Source: Przewalskia tangutica (lineage: Eukaryota; Streptophyta; Magnoliopsida; Solanales; Solanaceae). From it: a stretch of DNA of 64,000 nt. The DNA is taken from contig CM056718.1 in NCBI GenBank assembly GCA_029844215.1, positions 166,273,396 to 166,337,395 on the forward strand. Direction: 5' to 3'. How positions within the stretch are numbered: the first letter of the stretch is position 1; each line of letters begins with the position of its first letter. Made by a program: the position numbers and the translations under genes. Shown here piece by piece: positions 44,553 through 55,112 of the stretch. The notes under the pieces were generated by a model. It was not told the origin of the DNA and made no database searches. It saw only the letters and a program-made list of their open reading frames with translations.

Positions 44553-45282
44553 ATGTCTTGCTGTGGAGGAAGCTGTGGCTGTGGATCTGGCTGCAAGTGC
44601 GGCAGTGGCTGTGGAGGGTAACTTCTTAGTAAATATAACTGATCCAGTTCACAATTTATTTTTTCCTTTCATTAAATTTAATTGTTTCTTGATTTGATAA
44701 AATTAATTACAGATGCGGGATGTACCCCGACTTCGAGAGCACCACTACCTTTACCATCATTGAGGGTGTTGCACCTATGAAGAAGTAAGTTTAATCTTTA
44801 ACTTAAGAGTTCTCTATACTTTGTTATGATCGGTTTATTAATTTTTTTTATTAAAAATAGTTCAGTCATTTTCATAGAAAAATGTGTATGATCATCTTTT
44901 CTACCAAACATATCAATTGTTTATTATTTGCTTCGTCACTTCTATTCAAACACATAATTATTTATTTATAAAGTCAGCTTTAACATCTAAAAGTATTTCT
45001 CATCTTATCATCTACCTTAATTGAGTACCAAAACCTGCTATAACATGCTAAATGACACTAGTAGTCTAAAATTTCTTTACCCTACTAGAGTATATAATTT
45101 AAATCTTTTGTTATATTAGGGTTAAATAAATGACTGATTAATCTCAATATGAAAATAAACTGAGTAAATTATTCATGAATTGCAGCTATGGAAAGGTTGA
45201 GGGATCTGCTGAGAAAGCAACAGAAGGAGGAAATGGCTGCAAATGTGGATCAAACTGCACCTGTGACCCTTGCAACTGTTGA
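44553..45282 (+). CDS. MT2: Type 2 metallothionein
   Basis: Exons 44553-44617, 44713-44784 and 45186-45282 join to 77 codons plus stop, with GT/AG introns of 95 and 401 bp. The N-terminal domain starts [20 protein letters not shown] and holds eight cysteines, including the type 2 signature MSCCGG. A cysteine-free spacer with FTIIEGVAP follows. The C-terminal domain ([14 protein letters not shown]) holds six cysteines as C-x-C pairs. The protein is cytosolic, binds Cu and Zn through thiolates, and buffers metals and oxidants. Length and spacing are normal for the family, so this looks functional. The single-exon ORF readings in the region miss it because no exon is longer than 97 bases. Confidence 0.97.
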
Positions 45283-46168
45283 TGAACCAAAGAGAGACCA
45301 AAATATATGTCTCTGTTGTATTATGTGTTTTAAAAGCTGTGTTATTAATAAGACTACAAAGCCATTGAACTGACCATCTGTAAATCTTTTTTACAAAGGT
45401 TTGTCTTTCATGGTTTTGTCTGTTTGGTTTTCTAATCTAATTATGTTTGTATAAAGGAAGTTGATTTGGACTGTAACACAAACTTTATCAATATGAAATA
45501 CAAGTTAACTCCTTTATTATGTGTAAAATCTCTGCTTTTAACACTATGTTCCATCTGTTCCTTATATTATTATTATTTGTGCTTTTATGTTACAACCAAA
45601 TACATATCGGAAGAAAATAATGAATGTATACGGAGTTTAATTTCTATGTTGTGATAATATAAAAAATATTTATATAATTAGATTATTTAAAAGGCAATTG
45701 CAAGAAATTCTATTTAAAGAAAATAATCTTTATTTTTAACCTAAAATAAATAATAAGTAACGTATTATAATGATCTAAATGAAATTAATGATCTAAGAAT
45801 TCATTACACTATCCGTGTATATAATTTAAATTCATGTTTAGGCGAAAAGTACTGCGCTGCAATTATGAAGGTTGGGTAAACGTCACTAATCTTTCTTTCG
45901 TGCCAATTATTGAAGTTGAAATGTTTAATTTTGCGTGTAAGAATTCATTAACAAATTAATAAGAGGCCTTGAATTCTATATGAATTATGCAATTATCACT
46001 ACCATTACCATTAGTTAATTACTCCATCACCATCAACCCTGAAAACAACCTCGCTTTATTTACACCAAGCAGAAAAGGTCAAATTTTCTAATCAATAACT
46101 ATAAAGTGGGTCACAAAGTGTATCATGTATGACGGAAAAGGTCACATTTTTTGTGTTGGAAAATATGT
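45283..46168. other. 3' flank of MT2 and intergenic DNA
   Basis: Presumed 3' UTR to about 45440, then AT-rich DNA with nothing recognised. Confidence 0.45.
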
Positions 46169-46186
46169 TCCATAAAAGATATTCTT

Positions 46187-46346
46187 TTTTTCTTTCGAGT
46201 CTTGTGAGGGTAAGCTTGGTGTATGATAAGCGCAAACCACGTCAATCGATTAACCACTTGCCAAGCGTGTGTGACAGCCAAGAGAACATGCGAGGATCGA
46301 ACTCGTGGCCTTACGGTCGTATTTCTCTTCTTCACCAACTATGCGG
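46187..46346 (-). mobile_element. SINE (group B), 160 bp, 18-bp target duplication
   Basis: A perfect duplication TCCATAAAAGATATTCTT lies at 46169-46186 and 46347-46364. Minus strand: a box A-like head (GTTGGTGAAGAAGAG), box B GAGTTCGATCCTCG, then the GTCACACACGCTTGGC block shared with the other group B copies. Confidence 0.93.
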
Positions 46347-46364
46347 TCCATAAAAGATATTCTT

Positions 46365-46848
46365 CTCCGATATTTGGTTAATGAGTGGGAAAAAAATTCG
46401 CCAAAACTATATTTAGTAACAGTATTAACAAATCAGAGAATGTTTTTATCAAACTTTTATGTATTAGAAATTACTAATGTGTAAGTATTAGTTGGAGCAA
46501 ATAACAAAGTTAAGACGATTGTAAAAAACAATTGACACTCATTTACTTTATTTTTCCCCTCCTAAAAACCAAAAAACAACTTCCATCACATGAACACATC
46601 CAATCTGTTTTCATGAGATTGGTAACTCTATTATGAACATGGAAGAATTGGATTAAGTTGGGTATGAGTTGGGATTGTTTTAGATTACCTAGTTTCTTCA
46701 TTGAACGTGTGCTCAGTACAAAATCACAGTTTAGTGGGATCAGCTTTGGTTCTACTCTCAGATGTGCTCAAGGTAAAATCAAATGCAATTTACCCAAGAA
46801 GGCCTAACCAAGTCCAAGAAACATTAATGTTACCGCAACTAATAACAT
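46365..46848. other. Intergenic, nothing recognised
   Basis: No supported feature. Confidence 0.5.
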
Positions 46849-46851
46849 TAA

Positions 46852-47654
46852 AGCGGCGTTTGGTTCGCGCAGGGAATCAAGGAGAAAGAAAAGGAATGAC
46901 CTGATTTTCCCTACATGTTTGGGTCTGGTTCAGAAACGGAATCAACTGCACCCTGATTCCTTTTGTGACTGTTTGGTTAAAAGAAGGTAATCAAAGTGTA
47001 ATTTTTTATAAAACATATGTCTAGTAAACATACATCAACTACAAAGATTTAAGGAACAATTTCGACCGAATTGAAATTGTTGAGATGGTTCAAGTTGCGC
47101 TTCTCTGTACCCAATTCAATCCAACTTATCGCCCAAAGATGTCCGAAGTATTAAGGATGTTGGAGGGAGATGGATTAGCTGAAAAATGGGAGGCTTCACA
47201 ACAAAAGTCGAGACTCCAATGTACAGAACCTCTAAAAATACACCAAAAAGATATTCTGATTATATGGAAGAATCATCACTAGTAGTTGAAGCAATGGAGC
47301 TTTCAGGACCTAGATGCCATCTGGTTATCGTTCTTCTCCTTACACGTTCTATCCTTAGCTTCCTTGTGACAGTGACGATGGCCGGAAAATGTCCTAACAC
47401 CGGTGACGGCGGCCGAATTGAAGACTTGATGGATTGGAATTCTAGGGTCAGAGAAGTTAGAGAGGGGAGGGTTAATGAATTGGGGAAAGAGAATGGAATA
47501 CCTAGGGTGGTGGGGAATCAATGTAGAAGACTTTGGGGTAAAGTTAAAAACAAAAGAGGGTAAAGGGAATGTTAAAATAGGCCCAACAAACAACTCCAAA
47601 TGGAATCAGATCATTTAATTCCCTTACCCTATTATCCCGAACCAAACGCCCCCC
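46852..47654. mobile_element. Pack-type element, PIF/Harbinger-like, 803 bp
   Basis: The left end AGCGGCGTTTGGTTCG and complement of the right end GGGGGGCGTTTGGTTCG are inverted repeats. TAA flanks both sides (46849-46851, 47655-47657), as expected for PIF/Harbinger. The interior is not transposase but includes part of a receptor-kinase gene (47040-47314), so it is a non-autonomous element that captured host sequence. Confidence 0.75.
47040..47314 (+). pseudogene. Captured LRR receptor kinase 3' fragment (NIK-like)
   Basis: [40 protein letters not shown] and [16 protein letters not shown] give kinase subdomain XI. After a one-base frame break near 47205 it continues [29 protein letters not shown]. 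This is the C-terminus of the LRR-II receptor kinases (NSP-interacting kinase group), which normally stop right after GPR; here TGC replaces the stop. The kinase catalytic core is absent, so it has no activity. Transcribed, it could act only as RNA. Confidence 0.88.
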
Positions 47655-47657
47655 TAA

Positions 47658-47921
47658 TGCTTTTCGTTCAAAAAGAAACAGAGAATCTGAAGCCAACACA
47701 ATTAATGTCCACTGAACGAGAAAACAATAATACATACTTCGGCGAAAAAATAGCATATTTTGAGTACTCCGCCAATAAAACAACAGAATATTTTGTACGC
47801 TAGTTTGGATACAAACTTGCAAAATTCTACACTACTACAATAAGGATCTGAAAACTGATTATTTGGGATGTGTGCAAACGCTGTGTTCTTCTCAGTGCAA
47901 AAAATTGTGTCCAGCACTTTC
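47658..47921. other. Spacer and probable eIF3c 3' UTR
   Basis: No other feature. The minus-strand eIF3c transcript probably ends in this interval. Confidence 0.45.
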
Positions 47922-50900
47922 CTAAGCACGGATACCCCTGTTAAGACTCACCATGCGAGATCCGTCCATATGGTTTCCCCTAGCTGCATTTGTCTGATAT
48001 CGCGAACCTTGACCACCGTGAGTTCGGGCCTGACCAGTCCGGTCCCTTGATGCTTGCCCTGAGGCAAATCTACCACCAGCATTATACCCTGTTCGACCAC
48101 CACTGCTTCCTTGCCTGCCTTGTTGGAAGGAGAACTCCTGCCACTTACCAGCCCCACCAGCAGCATAATCCTGGCCATCCCTGCGCTTTAGTGGAAGGCC
48201 CTCCAATGAACCCCCACCGATCCTGGACTCCATAGCTCTTTCATTAGTTTCTGATAGAATTGCCAGTTTTTCTGTCAACTGGAATGCCAAACCCTGCAAT
48301 CTTGTATGCTCAACATCATGGAAGACCACACAACGAGTTGGTTGATCCCAGCTTGCATGAAGCTCCTCACTGATCATCATTTTGCTCACAATGCTATGAA
48401 CTTGTGAATCTGAAAGGTCAAACATCCCTGCAAGCTGATCCAAACTGAGAGAATTGTAAGAAGAAGAATATGTAAAAAGGTAGGTCCTCAACGCTTCTTC
48501 CTTGATTTTGGCTCTAAGCATCTCAAGAACATTATCTTTGTCCTTAAGAAGCCTCCACATATCAAGGGACTTGATAACATCAAAGGCCTTCAGGAAATCT
48601 CCCTGCCTGAGGGCTCTTGTGGCTCCCATTACGTGGTCCCTCACATTTTCAGGTGGGCCAGTGAAAGTTTGCCTCTCACTAATTTCAAGCAATCTCCGGA
48701 AGTTCTTGCTTATGACCCTGCGCTTTGTATCATGACTATTGGCTGCCATGTTTGGCACCTCTAGTAGCATGGCACATATCAGATGGACAGCCTCAAGAAG
48801 CTCAAGATTTATATGCATATGATATGGCATCTGACGTCTTCGTTCCATCCTTTCCTGCCAAAGATCAATGTGTAGATTTAATGCTAAGACAAGACTCACA
48901 ATGAAGAACAGCAGAAAAAATACCAAGATAAATAAGTAGTAAAACAAATTATTATTTGGCTTATTTACACTGCCGTTGAGTTAGCAAGAATATGGTTTAA
49001 CCCCTTGCCTATTCACAAAGCCCATTCGATTTGTTCTATTCCAAGCTTCGCAATTCACTTTATACACAGTTGAAGGGAATATCAAATTTGAGTTGTTCCA
49101 TCTTGGATCATTCAACTTTTGCTTTCCTTAATATTTCATATACTTAAAATTATACAACAAATATGAATATGCAGTTCTAATTTCTTAATTTTTTTAGAAA
49201 TTAGTACAAATAGAATCCAACAAAATAGATTCTCTAATAGCGCCAAGTGGCTTGTTCTCAATACGCCGCTTGGCTTAATAATAAGCCAACTATCTACCTT
49301 TCAATATATAATAGACAATAGATTTGAATCCTCATAGAAGGAATAATATCATATGAATATTATATAAAATTTGAACTACAAATATTCTAATTTTGTAGTA
49401 ACACATTGTTGTAATATACAGTTCTAATTATTAAAGAATATCAATAAATATTTTTTTAAATTAAAACAAATAGAATTCAACAAATGGTTTTCCTGATAGT
49501 GCCAAGTGGCTTGTTCTCAATACGTAACTTGGCTTAAAAACAAGCCAAACTACCCTACTTTTAATATATACTTCTAATACCTTAGTAACACAGTTGTAAT
49601 ATGCAGTTCTAATTATTAAAGAATGTCACTTAGTAATTTTTTTCCAAAATTAGTACAAAAAGAATCTAACAAATAGATTCCCCAATAGTGTCTCAATACG
49701 CCACTTGACTTAATAATAAGCCAAACTACCCACATTTTAATACATTATATATTTCTCAATCAGCCATGTTATGCTTCCTTGATTTACTCAATTTAAATGA
49801 AATCATGAATATTCTTTGTCATCTAATATTATTCCTTATATGGTAATATTTGAACTGCAAATAGTTATATTTCCATATAAGGAAGAATATTACTCCCTTT
49901 GTTCCAATTTATATGACACACTTTCCTTTTTAGTCAGTCCTAAAAAGAATGACATATTTTCTTATTTAGAAACAATTTAACTTTAAAGTTTACATTTTAC
50001 ATTTAACGAGATGATTTATAACCACACAAATAGCTTTGGTTTGTTTTAGACCACCAGATTCAAAAGTCTAACTTACTTTTTTAAACTCTATACCGAGTTA
50101 TATGAATATTCTGTCACATAATATTATTCCTTATATGAGAATATTTGATCTATAAATATTCTAGTTTCTTAGTTATTCAATTAGAACCGCATATTACAGT
50201 TGTGTCTTACTAAGAAATTAGAACAAATTCAAATATTACCATATAAGAAATAATATTATAAGACAGAATATTCATTTAATATTACGTATTTCTTGTATCG
50301 AAATTCGAATCTATTATATATCAAAAGGTGGTAGTTTGGCTTATTGTTAAGCCAAGTGCCAAGTCACTTGGCACTATTAGGGAATCTATTTCTTGGATTC
50401 TATTTGTACTAATTTAGAAGCAAGGCCTTCTCACAATAAGGTTCATGCTTTCTGATATCTATGGACCCTCCATCAATAACTTAGACTTCTCTCAACTTGC
50501 ATTAAGCTTATTTAGTTCCACTTCTTCGCTGCAGTCTTTCTAATATCAAGTTTATTGAATTATTTTATAGAGACACTATGCCAGGTTTTAACCATCCATA
50601 TACTATAATGATGATAGAGTATCAAATTCAACAACCTCGAAATACGAATGCCTGATTAGTTACAACAATACCTTCTCTCATTGTAAAGCAAAACAAAATA
50701 CTCCCTCCGTCCCAATTTATGTGGCACTATTTGACTTGGCACGGAGTTTAAAAAAAGGAAGACTTTGAAAATTTGTGGTCCAAAACAAGTCTTAATATTT
50801 GTGTGCTATAAATCATCCAATAAAGTTAAATTATTTCTAAATATAAAAACGTGACATTCTTTTTTTACCAGACTAATTAGGAAATGGTGCCACATAAATT

Positions 50901-53900
50901 GGGAACGAGGAAGTAACAAATACTTCAATCCATGGGTAGTTGTTAGAATAGGAATAGGATTTCTCATATAGTATCCTACTAGGAAAATGATTGTAATGTA
51001 GTGTCTATAAATAGAGCTTAGTGTAATCATGTAGAAACACAATTCAATAATAATATTTTTCTCCCATAATCTCCCACATGGTATCAGAGCAGGACCATCC
51101 CAATTAGTTAACCGATAATAGGCCCCATATTAAAATTGTCCACATACCAGATGTCCGGCCCTAGGCGTGAGGTAGGATGTTAAAATATCTCACATCGGTG
51201 GTTTAAGGAATGGGTGGACTCCTTATATGGACTTGAACAATCCTCCCTCACAAGCTAACTTTTGAGGTTGAGTTAGGTCAAGCATCTATTCTTTAGATTT
51301 CTCACCGTAGTCAAATATACGGTACAGATTTTGCAAGCTATAACACACATTATCATCATTTTATCACTTTATTATTATCACATTTGACTGCTTTAGCAAA
51401 GGTTAAATGCACTCCTAAGTCGCTACCCTCTTCACAGCGAAAGCTTTAGAATCTGTTAGAATCTCTTCCTCTGAATTCCAATTTGAAATCTCAATTCAAA
51501 GCAAATAAAGAAGCTAGAAATTGCAATTCTGAAGCACGATTAAGCATGAATTTCCACACAACAATAAAGCAACATATGAGACATGAAATAAAAGAAATAT
51601 CTCGCTTAATGGAGCAAATATACATGACATATATACTGCCAACAGCAATAAGAAATACCTGTTCCGGGGTCTTCTCATGATATCTGCTTTGGGAGACACC
51701 TTGTGCAAGCAATTCCTTCACCCTGCCAGCAGAATACAGTTCAGAAAGGCAACTCTGTGCTTCTGCAATGAGTCCCACCCTGAATGCACAGAGACCAAGC
51801 TGAGCCATGGCTCTGTTAAAAAGTATCTGAGTTGAAATGTCCATGTGCTGGATATTATCCTGCAAGTGACTCATTAACAACAAGTCACGTGATACTGAAA
51901 ACTCATCCAAGAGAGCATGATTGTATATATCACAAAGCATTGCACGTGCCTTGGTCCGCTCATCCCCATGTTTGTAAATGAGCGAAACAAGGACGTCCAT
52001 CAATGATCTGCTGCTCTCTTCAAAGACAGGTTTCCTAGGCACAAGCTCAGGAGTCGGAACAAATGCTATTGGACCTTTACTCTCCTCAACCACCTTGTTC
52101 TCTTCAGCAGATTCTCCCTCTCCTCCTTCTGCTAGTTCAGCCAACTTCCTCATAGCATCATACACCTCTTGCGGTTTATAATAAATGAACTCAACCTGTT
52201 TAAGAGCCACTTTGGCAGCAGCCCTGTGGTCTCCCACCCGCACTAAAAAATCTTGGACATTTTGAGCAAGAACCAAGAACAATGGCTCATCCCTCAGCCT
52301 CTCAACATATTCACGAGTGTGTGGATCAATAACCTGCAAGCTCTTAAAGAATTCAACATCTATCCTTTCAACAAACGCTACCAAGTTTCCCCAGATCCTT
52401 ATTGTCCCTTCGTAGTCTGATCCTTTCTGGGTTTCATTCTCATCAGGCTCCACCGTGTCATCAACTACAATATTAGGGTATTGGGTCAACATGTCAAGTA
52501 TGGTAAGCATATTCTGCACACACTTTTTCCATACGTTTACAGGCATGTGCCCACTGAGACCTGGATTAACATCAAACTGGGCAGAGACAATACTGAAAAG
52601 AATTTCAAGTTTCTGAGCTGGGGTCTTGGCCACCTTGGTCAAGAAGGTAAGCTGCTCCACCAATTCCATCCTTCCAGTCCCCTTTCTACCCCTAGAAGCA
52701 ACAATTTCCTTGAACTTCTTGTTGACTGTATCCCACGTGATTTGACTTGGGTCCTTGAACTGCTTATCCATTAGTTTGTCCTTCTTGCTCAGCATCTTCT
52801 CCCACCCAGTACCAGTTTCTGATGTCTCATCTGCACCTTCATCTCCATCCTCTTCCTCATCGGATGCAGCTGCAATCTTTGTAGGGTCCTCCTCAAATTC
52901 CTCTTCATCCTCATCCTCTTCCTCTTCTGACTCTTCATCGTCCCCACCTTCATCCTCACTTACAGGAGGATTCTCCCTATATTTGTTGATCAACTCTTCG
53001 TACTGCTTATTATTTTTTTTTAGCTTTTGTTTCATTGAATTCAACGCTTTGGCATTGCTACTACTCATCTTCTTCTTTGCCTCCTTATTGGCCAAAGCCT
53101 GAGTCAAAAAGTCCTCCAGCATTACTAGAGCTTTGATGTACAGATTTGGAGCTCTAGCTGACTCTGTGATACGCATGACCTTCTCCAGCTGCTTATTGAT
53201 CTTGTCGAAGCTCTCTTGCAGACTGACCCAGTCATTGATCTTCATGGCATTCTTCATCTGATCAACAGTAGCTGACAATTCATCAAAGCGCTTGTCCTTG
53301 GCTGACCGGACAACACGCTTCTGCCCATCTGACTCGTCACTGTCACTATCATCCGCTGCAAGATATCTCGATGGAGCCGCTGCTGCTGTGGTCTCAGCTG
53401 GTCCCTCGTCCTCCTGCTCATAATCACTCTCTTCCTCCTCAGTGTCACTGTCACCGCCCTGTTAAAGACCATGAAAATTAGAGATCAGGTTTCACCTACT
53501 TAAAGGGGTAGTTTATGCAGAGTGGAGCATATGTTGAAGATAAAAACTAACGTATACTAGAAAATAAACTCATGCATGTTTAAGTACCTCAAATTTCAAG
53601 GCTCACTAAGACTTCCTTTCAGAACAGTGTAATTAATTTCAAATATATAAGTTGTATTTGGTACGGAGGAAGAATTCTATAGATAAAGTTTTCTACACTT
53701 TCTTCTGAATCATTCTCAGTGTTAAAAAACAAAACCAAACGACATATTGCAATCGAACAAGGTGAGTCGATATAAGAATAGAGTTTTGGTGATACTCTTG
53801 AAATATTAAAGGCTAACCATAATGTCAGAAGTTTCGGTTGAAGCATGTAATATTTGTAAAGAAGACTGGCTTTTCGCATGGTTTGTTTTAGAACAAAAAA

Positions 53901-54609
53901 TGGCTTCCGTATTTGAGTAACATAATTCATTCTCCCACTTTCAATGAAAAGTATTTTAAACCTTTTTTTAATAGTTGAAGATAATCAAACAATGAGCAAA
54001 CATTTCATCAAATAGAATGATCTGAAACGTGTTCCGTCAATATCAAACACACCCTATATTTCCCATCATACAAAATTGCTAATTCAGAAGAAACATTATC
54101 ACTATAACTTAAAGATAATTTGTCCATAAAAGTCTCACATCGGAAATGTAATGGGAACATGGACTCCTTATATGGATTTGGACAATCTTAACCCTACAAG
54201 CTAGTTTTTGTGGTTGAATTAGACTCAAGATAAATTCTTTATCTAGTATCAGAGTCAAGACTCATTCCAATTCTTTGTTCGTCGATGTTGGGTCCCCAAA
54301 TTATATTGTCCACATTCCACGGAGAGTGTTAAGTCACATCGGATATGAAATGGGAACATTGACTCATTATATGGACTTGGACAATCATCACCCAAAGCTA
54401 GCTTTTGGATTTGAGTTAGACCCGATATCCATTTTTTACCTAAAGTAATAAAACATCTTCCAATCTTAACCAAACAGGAAACAAATAAAAATAAGATATT
54501 TCCTCTAGCAAATAAAATATTCGAAAGTATGACAAAGAAGGAATTGAATTGTTATAAGCAAATTTTGAAAAGACAAATTAATTACCTGAGTCCAAAAACG
54601 CGACGCCAT
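47922..54609 (-). CDS. EIF3C: Eukaryotic translation initiation factor 3 subunit C
   Basis: Minus-strand coding exons 54609-54586 (MASRFWTQ), 53458-51659 and 48854-47922 join in phase 0 to 918 codons plus stop. All introns are GT/AG. The family start [10 protein letters not shown] is followed by an acidic Ser/Asp/Glu region, then [17 protein letters not shown] and [15 protein letters not shown] long helical middle with an acidic [13 protein letters not shown] insert follows. The exon 2/3 joint rebuilds [19 protein letters not shown]. The PCI domain (about residues 650-800) shows [20 protein letters not shown] and [14 protein letters not shown] Gly/Arg/Gln-rich tail ends [15 protein letters not shown]. 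eIF3c is a core scaffold subunit of the eIF3 complex that joins the 40S ribosome and eIF1/eIF5. Length and motifs are normal, and it appears functional. Confidence 0.97.
49195..50418. repeat. Foldback-like structure: direct units and an inverted arm
   Basis: A unit containing TAGTGCCAAGTGGCTTGTTC, CTCAATACG and a GGCTTAATAATAAGCC hairpin occurs three times forward (about 49200-49320, 49460-49570, 49660-49745) and once inverted at 50305-50418. Left AGAAATTAGTACAAATAGAA and the complement of the right end, TAAATTAGTACAAATAGAAT, are near-identical. A Stowaway fragment has inserted in the middle. Confidence 0.75.
49893..50098. mobile_element. Stowaway-type MITE, right end lost
   Basis: The left end CTCCCTTTGTTCCAATTTAT is preceded by TA. 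The typical interior (AACTTTAAAGTTTACATTTT ... CTCTATACCGAGT) stops before the expected inverted right end. Confidence 0.7.
50701..50913. mobile_element. Stowaway-type MITE, 213 bp
   Basis: The left end CTCCCTCCGTCCCAATTTAT and right end ATAAATTGGGAACGAGGAAG are inverted repeats extending through GTGGCAC/GTGCCAC. TA lies on both sides (50699-50700, 50914-50915). Confidence 0.92.
50941..51304 (+). mobile_element. TRIM-like element, chimeric
   Basis: A 138-bp LTR-like block (50941-51078, TGTTAGAATAGG ... CTCCCACA) is followed directly by a perfect primer site TGGTATCAGAGC (51079-51090), about 87 bases of interior, a purine tract, and a second LTR starting TGTTAAAATATCTCACATCGG at 51178. The two LTR-like blocks are unrelated in sequence. 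The interior and second LTR match the TRIM at 54121-54439. Confidence 0.75.
53459..54585 (-). other. eIF3c intron 1, 1.13 kb, with a TRIM
   Basis: Bounded by GT and AG on the minus strand. It holds the TRIM at 54121-54439 and otherwise non-coding AT-rich DNA. Confidence 0.85.
54121..54439 (+). mobile_element. TRIM retroelement, about 320 bp
   Basis: The 5' LTR (about 54121-54243) contains AAGTCTCACATCGGAAATG and GGACTCCTTATATGG. A mutated primer site TAGTATCAGAG follows at 54244-54254. After about 70 bases of interior and a GGAGA tract, the 3' LTR starts TGTTAAGTCACATCGG at 54327. It codes for nothing, as TRIMs do not. Confidence 0.85.
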
Positions 54610-54780
54610 GTTATTCAACAACAAGTTATTACGGTAACAGAGGTGTATGAAAAACTGCAATCCACAAATCCAAATCAAAATAAGAATTAATATAGTGTGA
54701 AAAAGGCAAAAATGTCTAAAAATAAATATAATTAAATCATAAAGGAAACAGATCGAACCTTTACACAATGCTCGAGTAGT
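54610..54780 (-). promoter_or_regulatory. eIF3c 5' leader with a probable small intron
   Basis: On the minus strand an acceptor GGATTGCAG precedes TTTTTCATACACC near 54652. A possible donor AAAG/GTTCGA lies near 54756. Splice use is inferred from consensus only. Confidence 0.4.
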
Positions 54781-54801
54781 TGGATGGGGTTTATCAATTT
54801 G

Positions 54802-54927
54802 AAACCCTAAAGGTAGTGGAGAATCTGGAGTTGAGTTTTGAAAGGCCTTGTTTTGTTGAATTGGGCTGAAAACAAGTCGATCACATACAGAAGATTATAA
54901 GGCTTGGGCCACCTAGTATTAGGCCCA
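54802..54927 (-). promoter_or_regulatory. Telo-box and site II motifs of the eIF3c promoter
   Basis: AAACCCTAA at 54802-54810 (telo-box), then TGGGCT (54862-54867), TGGGCC (54905-54910) and GGCCCA (54922-54927). Telo-box plus TGGGCC/T site II elements is the known promoter signature of plant ribosomal and translation-factor genes, linked to TCP factors and growing tissues. The spacing upstream of the eIF3c ATG is right for it. Confidence 0.75.
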
Positions 54928-55112
54928 ATCCTAGACAAGTTAGGAAACGTCTATATAAATAACAATAATAGTAGTAATAAACTAAAAATAAAAATTAAAG
55001 TTGAACAAATCTAAAATTTATCCTCAATTAGTAGCTACTATCTATATGAATTTCTTTTCTTCCATTGCCCCTAAGTCATTTATTGATATCATGCATTTAT
55101 AGCTCTTGCGAG

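Larger units (their letters stand above)
48855..51658 (-). other. eIF3c intron 2, 2.8 kb, filled with small transposons
   Basis: Contains the inverted-repeat structure 49195-50418, a truncated MITE, a full MITE (50701-50913) and a TRIM-like block (50941-51304). Other eIF3c introns are shorter, and no coding is present. Confidence 0.85.

Noticed and set aside
47186..47563. 125-codon ORF as a complete gene
   Set aside because: Only the first third is kinase C-terminus, shifted in frame. The whole lies within a transposon with inverted tips.
52755..53102. 115-codon plus ORF rich in serine
   Set aside because: Antisense of the acidic Glu/Asp region of eIF3c exon 2.
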